DNA of 64,000 nucleotides from CBDCFV01 sp963664625 (GCA_963664625.1 OY761541.1:1116001-1180000), one strand, 5' to 3'. Counted from the stretch's first letter, positions 51,041 through 60,073 are shown. The notes: generated by a model not told the origin, from the sequence alone. Translations and numbers: made by a program.

Positions 51041-51493
51041 TCAGGGTGCAAAAACAGTCTCCAACTTGGCGGAACTGTCGAAGAAGTGCTGCAAGCTCTG
51101 GTTTACCCTGAAGAAGAGGTCGGCCCGCAACTGGTCTCCGGTGGCGTTCTTCGATATGCCGTCGTCGGACATCAGGTCCAGGGTGTTGAGAGTGTGGGTC
51201 CGGTCCGCGGCGCCGTTTTCCTTGGTGTTGGTTATAAGCTCCTGCCAGTCTTCCACACTCATTTCCAGGAAGAAGTCGGCGTCTATCAGGTCGTAGTCGG
51301 TGCCCTCTTTAACCTCGGAGCACTCGAAGGCCTCGAAGGTCAGAATGAACACCCTCTCGCCGACCTTCACGCCCATGACGGCGTCTATCGAACCGATGCG
51401 GCGGAATTCAGGGTCGTTATTGACCAGTTGCTGCAAACCTTGAAACCACTCTACCGATGGAAAAACCAGAGCATCCGCCCCGTGGGCGCTCAT
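51041..51493 (-). CDS. SCP2-like (sterol-carrier fold) protein
   Basis: A 150-residue protein: FPSVEWFQGLQQLVNNDPEF at the start, MGVKVGERVFILTFEAFEC, DADFFLEMSVEDWQELI, and DQLRADLFFRVNQSLQHFFD at the end. This pattern is typical of SCP2-like proteins in Actinobacteria and Chloroflexota, which have a hydrophobic cavity. It is the last gene of the diiron operon and may carry or protect its lipid-like substrate. Confidence 0.75.
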   Translation of the reverse strand: MSAHGADALVFPSVEWFQGLQQLVNNDPEFRRIGSIDAVMGVKVGERVFILTFEAFECSEVKEGTDYDLIDADFFLEMSVEDWQELITNTKENGAADRTHTLNTLDLMSDDGISKNATGDQLRADLFFRVNQSLQHFFDSSAKLETVFAP

Positions 51494-51539
51494 TTGTTGC
51501 CTCCTGGTGATTGGTAAAGGCCGGTGATCGGCCGGCCCA

Positions 51540-51848
51540 CTACTCCTTGAAGTAAGGCTCGCCGTGTTCCTTTGCCTGACTGAAGGGGACCATCCTGTTC
51601 ATGTGGTAGTCCGGGTCGGTATTGGCGGGGGCCTTGGCCAAGGCTTGGTCCACCATCTTGAAGTACTTGGGATCAAGCTGCGCCAGCTTGTCGGCCTCCG
51701 ACCGGACGTAGGCCACCCGCGACATGATGCGTTGCAGGCGGCCGTCCTCGCATAACCGGCAACCCGATGGGGCCGGCGAGTTCATGGAACGCAGGAACAC
51801 ACTGTTGACGCCGCCGCAGTCCAGGCAGCGGTACTCGTAAATGGGCAC
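51540..51848 (-). CDS. FmdB-type zinc-ribbon protein
   Basis: A 102-residue protein opening MPIYEYRCLDCGGVNSVFLR with a second pair CRLC, the FmdB/CxxC regulatory signature. The C-terminal half is helical and predicted soluble. It begins 10 bases after the diiron protein stop. FmdB-like proteins often accompany amidases or metalloenzymes as small adaptors. Confidence 0.85.
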   Translation of the reverse strand: MPIYEYRCLDCGGVNSVFLRSMNSPAPSGCRLCEDGRLQRIMSRVAYVRSEADKLAQLDPKYFKMVDQALAKAPANTDPDYHMNRMVPFSQAKEHGEPYFKE

Positions 51849-51858
51849 GACAGTTTCC

Positions 51859-52983
51859 TCAGGCCGGCGCGGCCTCTTCCCGGCGAAGGTAGCCGGCCAG
51901 GTCCGGATTGAGATTTGCTTCGGTCTTGGGGATGCCGACCCACTTCATGCGGGCCAGGTACTGCTCTATGAACCGCCGCTGGAGGTCCTTGACCACCTCC
52001 ATGCCGGCGGACATGTTGGAGACGCCGCCGCCGAATATGATCGCCAGCGCCTCCCAGAGCACGGGGTCCTTCATTTCCTTGCTCAGGTCGCCCTCGACCG
52101 CCCGCATCAGGTTGTTCAGCCCCAAGCCGAAGCTGGGGTCGCTGTTCTCCACGGCGTACTTCACGTGGGCCAAACCGTAGGCTATATGGCGGGACTTGTC
52201 CTCCAAGCACTTGCGGAACAGGTACTTCTCCGCGTGGCTGGGGGCATAGGCCTCGGCGTAGCGCAGCAGCCATTGGGTGAGGGTGCCGCGGATTATGTAA
52301 AGGTACACCGCCACTTCGGTCCACCCGGCCCTGGCTTCCATCAAGCGGCGGTTGAAGTGGCCCGGGCTTTCCAAGCCCAACTTGCCTCCGTTGGCCAAGG
52401 CGCGCTGCCGGAAGGCCACGAAATGACGCCCGGTGTCGAATATCTCGGTGGCCAGGAAGGCCTTGACTTCATAGTAGGCGTAGTTCATGCGGTGGAGCCA
52501 CTGGCCCACCACGTCGGTCTCCAAAGAGGCCTGCTGGGCCAACTCGGTGCAGAGTTGCCGCATGGCAAGCTCCACGTCATCGGGCAAGGGAGTCAAATCG
52601 TCCCAAGGAACGTCGGCGTGGGCCATCCAACGCCTTTGAATGGCCTCTTCGTACAGGTCGGCGCCGTTGTCAGCCCATATATCCACCTTGGCGCTCAGCG
52701 AATACAGGTCGGTCCGGGGTATACCCGGAATAGGGAAAGCGCCCCTGGGCCGGCGGGTCATGTCGGAGCTGACCTCTGGAATCTCTCCGTAGACCCCAAC
52801 CTGAAGGTCTTTTATGGTAATGCCGTGCTTGCCCGGCGGCACCTTTGTTCCCCATTGAAGGGTGTCGTTCATCCAGTCAAGGCTGGGACCGCTTGGGGCA
52901 GGCGTTTCAGGAGTCTCGCTGGAGGCCTCCGCAGACGGCTGCTCTTGAGGCTGTTCGGGCTTCTCTTCCTCGTCTGTCGCCAT
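51859..52983 (-). CDS. Ferritin-like diiron (R2-like) protein B
   Basis: A 374-residue protein. The first 40 residues are Glu/Pro/Ser-rich and disordered. The diiron four-helix bundle shows EVKAFLATEIFDTGRHFVAF (ExxxH-type ligands) and FRKCLEDKSRHIAYGLAHV, with an earlier helix LAQQASLETDVVGQW. It is about 27-30% alike by eye to the upstream protein. Likely an oxygen-activating oxidase or N-oxygenase such as AurF-like enzymes; substrate unknown. ATG at 52983 has GAGGA at 7 bases. Confidence 0.78.
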   Translation of the reverse strand: MATDEEEKPEQPQEQPSAEASSETPETPAPSGPSLDWMNDTLQWGTKVPPGKHGITIKDLQVGVYGEIPEVSSDMTRRPRGAFPIPGIPRTDLYSLSAKVDIWADNGADLYEEAIQRRWMAHADVPWDDLTPLPDDVELAMRQLCTELAQQASLETDVVGQWLHRMNYAYYEVKAFLATEIFDTGRHFVAFRQRALANGGKLGLESPGHFNRRLMEARAGWTEVAVYLYIIRGTLTQWLLRYAEAYAPSHAEKYLFRKCLEDKSRHIAYGLAHVKYAVENSDPSFGLGLNNLMRAVEGDLSKEMKDPVLWEALAIIFGGGVSNMSAGMEVVKDLQRRFIEQYLARMKWVGIPKTEANLNPDLAGYLRREEAAPA

Positions 52984-53095
52984 TACATTCCTCGACCGGG
53001 TTGCCCCCATCCGGCCCCCTCCTTCGCGGGAAAGACGGGAAGGGCATTGCATGTGGGGGTCCCTACGGTGTGACTTGAACAGGGCCGGATAAAGT

Positions 53096-53127
53096 AAGAC
53101 CTCCCTCGAGTGTTCGCGGGAGGTCTT
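53096..53127. terminator. Hairpin between the two diiron genes
   Basis: AAGACCTCCC and GGGAGGTCTT pair perfectly across a 12-base loop. On the minus strand only a weak T-rich stretch follows (ACTTTAT), so it may be an attenuator or mRNA-stabilising element rather than a full stop. Confidence 0.5.
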
Positions 53128-53147
53128 GAAAGTGCATAACGTTTCGA

Positions 53148-54194
53148 TTACGGGGCGGCGTTGTACGCCTCCATTAAAGAGGGGTTCACGCGGCCGTTGG
53201 CGATCCGGTCGTCGAAACCGGCGGACTTGAGCCGCTGGAAGTACTCTTTAGCCTGCCGCTGCCTGATAGCCAGCAACAGCTTCTGGCCTTCGTCGATCTT
53301 GTCCTTGCCGCCGCCCAGCAGCACCGCCAGGGCCTGGCTGGTGAGCTGCTGCTGTCCCGCAGGGTTCTCACCGCCCGCGCCGGTGGCTTGGCGGCTTTCG
53401 CCCTCGTCCAGATAGCAGTGAATCTCTTCCCGGCGGTCCGGGCTGAACTCGTTCATGTAGCGCAGGTGAAGCACGCCGATGGCGACGTGCCTGGCCTCGT
53501 CCTGGGCGCAGCGGCGGTAGATGGCTTTCTCGGCTTCGTTGTAAGCCATCAGCTCGCCCAGCCGGAACAGGGTCAGCACGTTGCCCTCTCCGGTGATGTG
53601 CAACCGGGACGACAACTCGGTGAACTCGCGGGCGTTGTCGGTGCTGCCGCCCACCACGTCGCTGACACTGTCGATCATGCGCATCAGGCCGCCGCCGTTG
53701 GCCAAGGCCCGCTTGCGGAACACGTCAAGGTGGCGGGACTCGTCCATTACTTGGGCCAGAAGCGCCAGACGTATCTCATGGTAGTCGGGCGAAATGGAGG
53801 ATATGAACCGGCCCGGAACGTCGGAGGCGATGAACTCCACTTGGGCGAAGAAGGTGGCCAACTGGCACTCGGCAGCCTCGATATCATCGGGCAGAGGCTG
53901 GAGAGTGTCCCAAGGGATGTCGGTGGCGGAACTCCACTGGCGGGAAACGAATTCCTGGTAGAGCTTGGTCAGGTTGTACCCCCAGACGTCGCTCTTGGTC
54001 CGGAAAGTATAGGCTCCGAATTGGGGAACGTCGCCCCTGGCGATGGAACCCTCGACCCGCCCGGTGTTGTTCATGGAGAACTCGTCCACGCTGTCGCGGG
54101 TAACGCTCTCCTCGAGTTTGCTGAGCCAGGAAAGGTCGAATCCCTGTTCTTTGGCCTGTTCCCAGTAGGAAGTCCGGTCCTGCACCGTGGCCAT
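53148..54194 (-). CDS. Ferritin-like diiron (R2-like) protein A
   Basis: A 348-residue protein. Diiron ligand helices are FFAQVEFIASDV, EIRLALLAQVMDESRHLDVF and CAQDEARHVAIGVLHLRYM, i.e. two ExxRH motifs with two further carboxylates. FRKRALANGGG and DIPWDTLQPLPDDIE are shared with protein B (FRQRALANGGK, DVPWDDLTPLPDD). The C-terminus is extra and helical. First gene of a four-gene unit: diiron A, diiron B, FmdB, SCP2-like. Two related subunits may form a heterodimer. Confidence 0.78.
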   Translation of the reverse strand: MATVQDRTSYWEQAKEQGFDLSWLSKLEESVTRDSVDEFSMNNTGRVEGSIARGDVPQFGAYTFRTKSDVWGYNLTKLYQEFVSRQWSSATDIPWDTLQPLPDDIEAAECQLATFFAQVEFIASDVPGRFISSISPDYHEIRLALLAQVMDESRHLDVFRKRALANGGGLMRMIDSVSDVVGGSTDNAREFTELSSRLHITGEGNVLTLFRLGELMAYNEAEKAIYRRCAQDEARHVAIGVLHLRYMNEFSPDRREEIHCYLDEGESRQATGAGGENPAGQQQLTSQALAVLLGGGKDKIDEGQKLLLAIRQRQAKEYFQRLKSAGFDDRIANGRVNPSLMEAYNAAP

Positions 54195-54325
54195 AACATC
54201 CACCTCTACGTCGTATAGGAAACCGGGGCCCACAGTGGGGCCAAGGTTAATTATTAGGGATAGTACGCGACCACAGGCGGCTTGTCAACGTTTGGGGTGG
54301 CCTTCCAAGGTCTGTGCAAAGTAAT

Positions 54326-54415
54326 TGTCTGAATCAGGATTTACCGGATTCCGGGATTTTCAGGATATTCCCAATCCTGAGTATCCTTATAATCTTGATA
54401 ATCCTGATTCAGACA
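54326..54415. repeat. 90-bp palindromic element tgtctgaatcaggat...atcctgattcagaca
   Basis: Perfect 15-base terminal inverted repeats enclosing AT-rich sequence with further ccggatt/aatcctg short repeats. No ORF. Located upstream of the diiron operon, in a 250-base gap that holds no gene. Confidence 0.7.
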
Positions 54416-54444
54416 TTTGACGCGGGTAAAGACTTTGCGTACAT

Positions 54445-54729
54445 TCAGTCGCCGGGCACGCTCGTACCGGGAGAACCTGGCAAGTGATGAAACACAGCCG
54501 GGGAACCATCGGCGTGCGTATGTCCATTGAGAAGAACCAGTAATTCCTGGTGATTGCGTCGCATTTCACTACGAAGGTCACGCATTTCACTACGCATGTC
54601 ACTACAAAGGTCGCGCATGTCAGTGCGAAGGTCACGCACCAGCCAATAGACCCAACCCCCAATGAGAGTAATCTGGGCCAGCATCAACGCTCCTACAGCA
54701 GCGATAGCTTGTACGGTTGTCGCATCCAT
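54445..54729 (-). CDS. TM plus coiled-coil small protein, copy 3
   Basis: A 94-residue relative of the proteins at 21783 and 22897. Membrane helix AAVGALMLAQITLIGGWVYW, then a heptad-like MRDLCSDMRSEMRDLRSEMR coil, and the common tail NHQELLVLLNGHTHADGSPA. The coil is made of repeated DMRDLRS units, different from the MERRM units of the others. The tail is the most conserved part, so it is probably the functional site. Confidence 0.75.
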   Translation of the reverse strand: MDATTVQAIAAVGALMLAQITLIGGWVYWLVRDLRTDMRDLCSDMRSEMRDLRSEMRRNHQELLVLLNGHTHADGSPAVFHHLPGSPGTSVPGD

Positions 54730-54788
54730 TGTGAGATTCAGCCTGCCAATCTGAAGTGTGTCACTACAGCATATTAAAGTCATACAAC

Positions 54789-55796
54789 CTAGTCGATGTC
54801 AATGGTGATGATGTACACCGGCTCTACCGGCCGGTCTGCGGCGCCGGTGGGAACTTCAGAGATGGCCTCGACCACTTCCTGGCCCTCGACCACCCTGCCG
54901 AAAATGGTGTGGGCGTTGTTCAGGTGGGGAGTCGGGACGGTGGTGATGAAGAACTGGCTCCCGTTGGTGTCCGGCCCGGCATTGGCCATAGCCAGGATTC
55001 CCGGCCGGTCGAAAACGAACATGGGATTGAACTCGTCCTCGAAGGTATAGCCCGGGCCTCCGGTCCCCGTACCCATCGGGTCCCCACCCTGAATCATGAA
55101 GTTAGGGATGACACGGTGGAAAATGGTTCCGTCGTAAAACCCTTCCTCCGCCAAGAATACGAAATTGTTCACCGTTTTAGGCGCGGGACCGGGCAGAAGC
55201 TCCACCACTATGTCGCCCATGCCGGTCTTGATGGTGGCGTTGTAGCTGCGGGCGGGGTCGATGGTCATGGCGGGCGGACTGTCGTACCGCTTACGGATGG
55301 CGTCTTGCGGTGTGGGCGGCGGAGCCAGCGTATCCGCCGGAATGGGAGTATCGGCAGGTGCGAGGGTCTCAGCCGGAGCCAGCGTTTCACCGGGAGCGAA
55401 AGTGGCTGCCGGGGCCAAGGTCTCGGCCGGGGCTAAGGTGGACGCCGGGGCTAATGTTTCGGCGGGGGCCAGCGTTTCAGCCGGTAAGAAAGTGGCTGCC
55501 GGAGACAGCGTTTCGGCGGGGGCGAGGGTGGATGCGGGTGCGAGGGTAAACGCCGGGGATAATGTTTCGGCAGGGGCGAAGGTAGCCGGTGGGGCCAGCG
55601 TATCCGCAGGGGCAAAGGTGGCCGGGGGAGCCAGGGTGTCGGCGGGAGCGAAGGTTTCCGCGGGGGCGAAGGTCTCAGCGGGAGCAAAGGTAGCTATCAC
55701 GCCTATGGCCTCTTCAGTGGAGTCGAGGTCGCAGGCCGCGACAGGGAATAGGAAGAGGACGGACAGTAGAAAGAGAACGGTTGTTTTTACTTGCAT
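54789..55796 (-). CDS. Cyclophilin-type peptidyl-prolyl isomerase lipoprotein with hexapeptide repeats
   Basis: A 335-residue exported lipoprotein. Signal peptide with lipobox PVAAC (Cys22). Residues 36-161 are 21 tandem six-residue repeats of the form T-(F/L)-A-P-A-(E/D/S/A), an extended Pro-rich stalk. The catalytic domain, about 180-335, has FHRVIPNFMIQGGDP, GSQFFITTVPTPHLNNAH and FGRVVEG. It would fold proteins outside the membrane, held away from it by the stalk. ATG at 55796 follows GAGG at 6 bases. Confidence 0.9.
   Translation of the reverse strand: MQVKTTVLFLLSVLFLFPVAACDLDSTEEAIGVIATFAPAETFAPAETFAPADTLAPPATFAPADTLAPPATFAPAETLSPAFTLAPASTLAPAETLSPAATFLPAETLAPAETLAPASTLAPAETLAPAATFAPGETLAPAETLAPADTPIPADTLAPPPTPQDAIRKRYDSPPAMTIDPARSYNATIKTGMGDIVVELLPGPAPKTVNNFVFLAEEGFYDGTIFHRVIPNFMIQGGDPMGTGTGGPGYTFEDEFNPMFVFDRPGILAMANAGPDTNGSQFFITTVPTPHLNNAHTIFGRVVEGQEVVEAISEVPTGAADRPVEPVYIITIDID
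55314..55691 (-). repeat. 18-bp coding minisatellite, 21 units
   Basis: Twenty-one 18-base units encoding TLAPAE-like hexapeptides in the cyclophilin gene. Units differ at a few positions but never break frame. Confidence 0.9.
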
Positions 55797-55901
55797 TGAT
55801 GCCTCGTGAGGAGGGGTTTCGATTGATTTTAGTGACACCCAGGCCAATTGACCAGATAGACGGTTGGCCTTGCTGGTGATAGCATCGGGCATCAAAGTTA
55901 C

Positions 55902-58187
55902 ATGACACAGGATAGCTTGGGGCAAGCGCCAGCGTTGGACGAACTACGCGAATATCAACAGGAACTTTTGGAACGGGCCGAATCCGCCTTGGAATCCCCC
56001 AAGGCGCGGGTGATGCTGCAATTGCCCACCGGGGGCGGCAAGACCCGCATCGCCGGGGCGCTGCTGGCACGTCGGCTGCGGAATGGCCGCAAAGCCGCTT
56101 GGCTGACCCACCGGGCGGAGTTGGCCGATCAGACGCGCCGGATGCTGGCGGACGCCGGGGTATCGGCAGTCAACAATCTCCACTGGTTCGTGGGCGACCA
56201 AGCCCCGGACCTCGCCAACGGCGCGGTCATACTGATGGCGCAGACCGTCGGCAGGCGCACCAGCAAGAAGCCAATTTGGGGCAGCTATACCCCCGACGAC
56301 CTTCTGATAATAGACGAGGCGCATCACGCTACCGCTGCGGGCTGGGAGCGGGCGATTGACCAGTGGCCCGGAAGAGTCCTCGGGTTGACCGCTACTCCCT
56401 GGCGGCTGTCCCAAAAGGAAGGTTTTGATCACCTGTTCAGAGAGCTGCACTGCGGACCCCAAGTCCACGAACTACAATCCGACGGGTGGCTGTGCACGGC
56501 GCAAGTGCTGATGCCGCAACCGGAAGACATCATACGCGGCGGCAACGTCACCGGCACCGGCGACTTCAACGAAACGGGAATCCTGGGGGCCAACCGCGAC
56601 CATCCCGACGTGATGACGGCCGGGGCGCTCCGCTTCTGGCAAACCCACGCCGCCGGGCGCCAGACGGTCATCTACGCTATCTCCAAAGACCATGCCCAGA
56701 ATCTGACAGCAGTATTCAACGATGCGGGAATTGCCGCCGCGGTTATGCTCAGCGATACGCCTCCGGAAGAAAGGGCCAGGGCCATCGCGTCCTTCGGCGA
56801 TGGGACCCTTCGGACACTGGTAAACGTAGCCGTGGCCACCGAGGGTTTCGACCTTCCCGACGCTTCCTGCGTGGTGCTTACTCGCCCTACCATGAGCCTT
56901 GCCCTGTACTTGCAGATGGTGGGCCGCGGCCTGCGCCCCAAGTCCGAAGGCGGCGATTGCCTGGTCCTGGACTTGGCAGGCAACGCAGAAATTCACGGCC
57001 TGCCGGACGAGCACCGGCAATGGTCGCTATACTCAAGAGGGAACGACGCTAATGGGAACGCGCCGGTGGTCAGGTGCGAGAAATGCGAGGGTGTTTCGCC
57101 CGCCGCCAGCCACTTCTGCAATTACTGCCAAACCCCTTTCGGCAAGGACTGCTTGCGATGCGGCAAGTGGCGCGCATTCGCCCGTTGGAGCTACGAGACC
57201 CACTGCGGAGACCTTCACGAATTTGTATGCGACTATTGCCACTACGATGCGCATATTCAGGGAAAGTTGCCGGTCGATGATGATTTGCGGACATTGGCCG
57301 GATTGGTAGACCCCGAGGACTATCGGATGGACATCGAATTGAGACCTGATGAATCATCGTTCCTGCTTAATCTGCTGGAAGAGGAACGTCGGCGCGTCGA
57401 CGGGGATGCGGAAGAGCGCAAGAACGAACTCCGCTCCTTTATCTCCGCCAAGGAATCGGAGATGGCCGATGACGATAAAATCAACGAGGCATTCGAGAGG
57501 TATGTTGTCAGCCTGCCGCTGTGGGACCGCCCCCGGCCAGGCCCACAGACTTACCGCCTTTACTCCGAATGGGAAGGGGGCATGAAGCAAGAGCTTGCGG
57601 CCAAGAGAGATGAATTGGCTAAATTGGAAGCGCAGCCGGTAGATAAACAGCTAATCGTCAACAACGCCAGAACACACTTGTTGCAATTGTTCGAGGCCGC
57701 GATTGTAGAGGCAGGGTTGCTTCCACCAAACCCTACCAGGGAAATGCCTAAGCCAAGGCGGGATGTAGAAACCTTCAACCCCGTGTTGACCACCGCGGGT
57801 GAGTGGATGAACTTTGTTCAACTTGGTAAATTGAAAAACGTGAACCGCGTACCAGTACAGGGATCATTGGTTCGAGTTCCCGACGGAAAGCAGGTATCGG
57901 TTGACAGTTGGGCAGACCTTCTTGTTGAAGCCGCAGAATTGTTAGTAGCGAAAGGGTTGCTGACTGAAAATAAGTGCCCGTTCAGACTTGGAAATATGAA
58001 AAGCAGGTACTTTATTCACGTGGAACCAGTTCACTCGAACGGGCGAAAATTTGATTCCGGTCGTCGCCTGTCAAACGGGCTGCACATAGAGTGCAACTAT
58101 TCTTCGGACGCCATCGCGGGCCTTTGTGGACGGCTGGTTGCCGCCTTCGGCCAAGACCCAACCCAATTTCACGTAAGGTTATCCTGA
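55902..58187 (+). CDS. SF2 DEAD/DEAH-type helicase with zinc-ribbon insert
   Basis: A 761-residue superfamily 2 helicase. Motif Q/I: LREYQQELLERAESAL and LPTGGGKTRIAGALLA (Walker A near 44); motif II DEAHHAT (near 141); motif III GLTATPWRL; C-lobe VNVAVATEGFDLPDASCVVL and MVGRGLRP (motif VI). After about 390 comes a cysteine-rich zinc module (CEKCEG, CNYCQ, CLRCG, CDYCH), then a helical segment and a C-terminal domain of unknown fold. No nuclease motif found. The zeta-type kinase gene follows after 3 bases, so they form one operon. Confidence 0.88.
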   Translation: MTQDSLGQAPALDELREYQQELLERAESALESPKARVMLQLPTGGGKTRIAGALLARRLRNGRKAAWLTHRAELADQTRRMLADAGVSAVNNLHWFVGDQAPDLANGAVILMAQTVGRRTSKKPIWGSYTPDDLLIIDEAHHATAAGWERAIDQWPGRVLGLTATPWRLSQKEGFDHLFRELHCGPQVHELQSDGWLCTAQVLMPQPEDIIRGGNVTGTGDFNETGILGANRDHPDVMTAGALRFWQTHAAGRQTVIYAISKDHAQNLTAVFNDAGIAAAVMLSDTPPEERARAIASFGDGTLRTLVNVAVATEGFDLPDASCVVLTRPTMSLALYLQMVGRGLRPKSEGGDCLVLDLAGNAEIHGLPDEHRQWSLYSRGNDANGNAPVVRCEKCEGVSPAASHFCNYCQTPFGKDCLRCGKWRAFARWSYETHCGDLHEFVCDYCHYDAHIQGKLPVDDDLRTLAGLVDPEDYRMDIELRPDESSFLLNLLEEERRRVDGDAEERKNELRSFISAKESEMADDDKINEAFERYVVSLPLWDRPRPGPQTYRLYSEWEGGMKQELAAKRDELAKLEAQPVDKQLIVNNARTHLLQLFEAAIVEAGLLPPNPTREMPKPRRDVETFNPVLTTAGEWMNFVQLGKLKNVNRVPVQGSLVRVPDGKQVSVDSWADLLVEAAELLVAKGLLTENKCPFRLGNMKSRYFIHVEPVHSNGRKFDSGRRLSNGLHIECNYSSDAIAGLCGRLVAAFGQDPTQFHVRLS

Positions 58188-58190
58188 ACT

Positions 58191-58943
58191 ATGTCAGCCT
58201 CCAAAAAGATAATCATCATTGCCGGGCCCAACGGCGCGGGTAAGACCACCTTCGCCATGGAGTTCCTGCCGAACGAGGCGGAGACTCTGACGTTCATCAA
58301 CGCAGACCTGATAGCCGCCGGGTTGAACCCGCTCCAGCCGGAGTCGGAGGCGATGCAGGCGGGCAGGCTGATGTTGAGAATGATAGACGAGCGGGTTAGA
58401 AGGGGAGATAGCTTCGCCCTCGAGACCACCTTGAGCGGAAAGGGCTACGCCCGCATGATTCCCAAATGGCAGGAACAGGGTTATCGAGTAGCCCTGTTCT
58501 TCCTGCGATTGCCGATGCCGGAAATGTCTATAACCCGTGTAAGGTTGAGGGTGCTGGCGGGTGGACACAATATCCCCGAGGCGGTCATTCGTCGGCGGTT
58601 CCCAAGCGGATGGAGCAATTTCAACTCTATATACCGCGACATTGTAGATGACTGGGCTGTATACGATAGCTCTGGCGACACCCCGAAACTGATGGAGGAA
58701 GCCATCGGGACAATGACTTCACCGAACGAGCAGGGGCAGGCAAAAGCCAAAAGGCCGCGCGACCCGGACATGATCGGCGCCGAGGCAGCCATGCACAGGG
58801 CTGCAAAGAAAGCACGGCAGCGAGCATTCGAGACCATCGGCGCTGTGGCGGTGTGGAAAGATGGAAAAATGGTGTGGGAAAAGCCCGATGGCACCTATAC
58901 CGACGTGCTTGAGCACGACCCTGAGACCAAGAAGAAGGTCTGA
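58191..58943 (+). CDS. Zeta-toxin-family P-loop kinase
   Basis: A 250-residue protein with Walker A GPNGAGKTTFAMEF (residues 12-25), the family acidic site INADLIAAGLNP, SFALETTLSGKGY and the LRVLAGGHNIPEAVIRRRF lid. Members phosphorylate UDP-N-acetylglucosamine or other small nucleotides, and some are toxins. No epsilon-type antitoxin is adjacent; instead the gene is coupled to the helicase. The last 90 residues are a basic helix plus VAVWKDGKMVWEKPDGTY. Confidence 0.85.
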   Translation: MSASKKIIIIAGPNGAGKTTFAMEFLPNEAETLTFINADLIAAGLNPLQPESEAMQAGRLMLRMIDERVRRGDSFALETTLSGKGYARMIPKWQEQGYRVALFFLRLPMPEMSITRVRLRVLAGGHNIPEAVIRRRFPSGWSNFNSIYRDIVDDWAVYDSSGDTPKLMEEAIGTMTSPNEQGQAKAKRPRDPDMIGAEAAMHRAAKKARQRAFETIGAVAVWKDGKMVWEKPDGTYTDVLEHDPETKKKV

Positions 58944-59037
58944 CACACCGCCAACACGCATTTACGAAAGGACCCGAAGCCCGACCCCCAGCAATGCCCC
59001 GACGTGGTCGGTAATGCCGGTTCTCCCCTCAACTTCC

Positions 59038-59859
59038 CTACACCAGCGGTTTGCGGTACGGCTCCAGAAGCAGGCGCACGTCGGTGTCAACGTCCGAATC
59101 CACGTAGAAGGGTTCGAAGTCGGCGGCGCGGGTCCAGATGCGGGCGGCTTGGATGAGGGCGGCGCGTTCTACCGAGGCGGGCCAGCGCAGAATGTAAACG
59201 GCGGTGGCGTCGGCATGAGCCGCAGGCGTGGTGCCGTTGAGGCCGCGGCTGACCGACAGGTTGTCTTCGGCGATGCCGGTCACCAGCAGTTGCTCCGCGC
59301 CTATGATGACCGTTTGGCCCACGCCGAACTGCGTTCCGTCGCTGACAGCGATTACCGCGCTGGCCGGGGTTACCGCGGCGCCGTTGACCACGGCGCCGCT
59401 GCCCTCCTTGAACTGCCGGTAGCCCCAGGCGCCGTTGAGCCGGAAGCGGCGCTCCCCCTTGGCGAAGCCGGTCTTGGGACCGGACTTTCCGACGCGGAGG
59501 GACGTATAGGGACGGCCCCAATGTTGTGACGGGTCGGCGTCGTATGGCTCCAGCCAGTATTCCCCGTCATTCCAAGGGTGACTGAAGGTGTCGTCGCCAT
59601 CCACGTCCTCGGTCAATGAGGCCAATGACACCAGGTCCGGCACCGGCAGTCTTGGGCCGCCGCTGCCGTCGATTTCCAGGGTTTGAACGCGGGGGTAGAA
59701 GCGGCGGTTGCAGTAGTGGTCAACCCAGTCGGACACCGCCAGCAGGAGTTGAAACATTTCGTCGTCATCCCCAGTGCCGGAGGCGGGGTCCTTCAAAAGG
59801 CTATCGTCCTTTAACTTGGTGAGGTCGCCGTACAGCGAGCGGTAAGCTTCGCGTGCCAT
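59038..59859 (-). CDS. Phage head-tail connector-like protein
   Basis: A 273-residue protein. The N-terminal SDWVDHYCNRRFYPRVQT and the distal AALIQAARIWTRAADFEP match gp6-type head-tail connector proteins. In between is a beta-rich insert (GTQFGVGQTVIIGAEQLLVTG; NLSVSRGLNGTTPAAHADAT) of the type seen in virion proteins. Last gene of the capsid island on the minus strand. GC content matches the host. Confidence 0.65.
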   Translation of the reverse strand: MAREAYRSLYGDLTKLKDDSLLKDPASGTGDDDEMFQLLLAVSDWVDHYCNRRFYPRVQTLEIDGSGGPRLPVPDLVSLASLTEDVDGDDTFSHPWNDGEYWLEPYDADPSQHWGRPYTSLRVGKSGPKTGFAKGERRFRLNGAWGYRQFKEGSGAVVNGAAVTPASAVIAVSDGTQFGVGQTVIIGAEQLLVTGIAEDNLSVSRGLNGTTPAAHADATAVYILRWPASVERAALIQAARIWTRAADFEPFYVDSDVDTDVRLLLEPYRKPLV

Positions 59860-59920
59860 GGAAGTCTCCTAATAGAGTTGAGGATTTACTGCGTCCGTAT
59901 AGAGGGGATTTTCTTACGCC

Positions 59921-60073
59921 CGTCATTCCCGCGAAGGCGGGAATCTGGAGTTATGGGCAGGCAAAAGTGTTGCCATCGCCCGCGTTTCTGGATTCCCGTC
60001 TGCACGGGAATGACGCATGTCCCCGTGAGGCCCACGCATGGGAATGAAAATGGTCTATTTTCATGGCAATGAC
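59921..60073. repeat. REP palindrome plus composite repeat, copy 3
   Basis: Two attcccg palindromes (59921-59946; 59990-60013), then cgcatgtccccgtgaggcccacgcatg-type sequence and gaaaatggtctattttc, ggcaatgac. Same composite as at 26942 and 48703. Confidence 0.8.

Noticed and set aside
55314..55691. Regular repeats as a CRISPR array
   Set aside because: 18-base units without spacers that encode a hexapeptide in frame.
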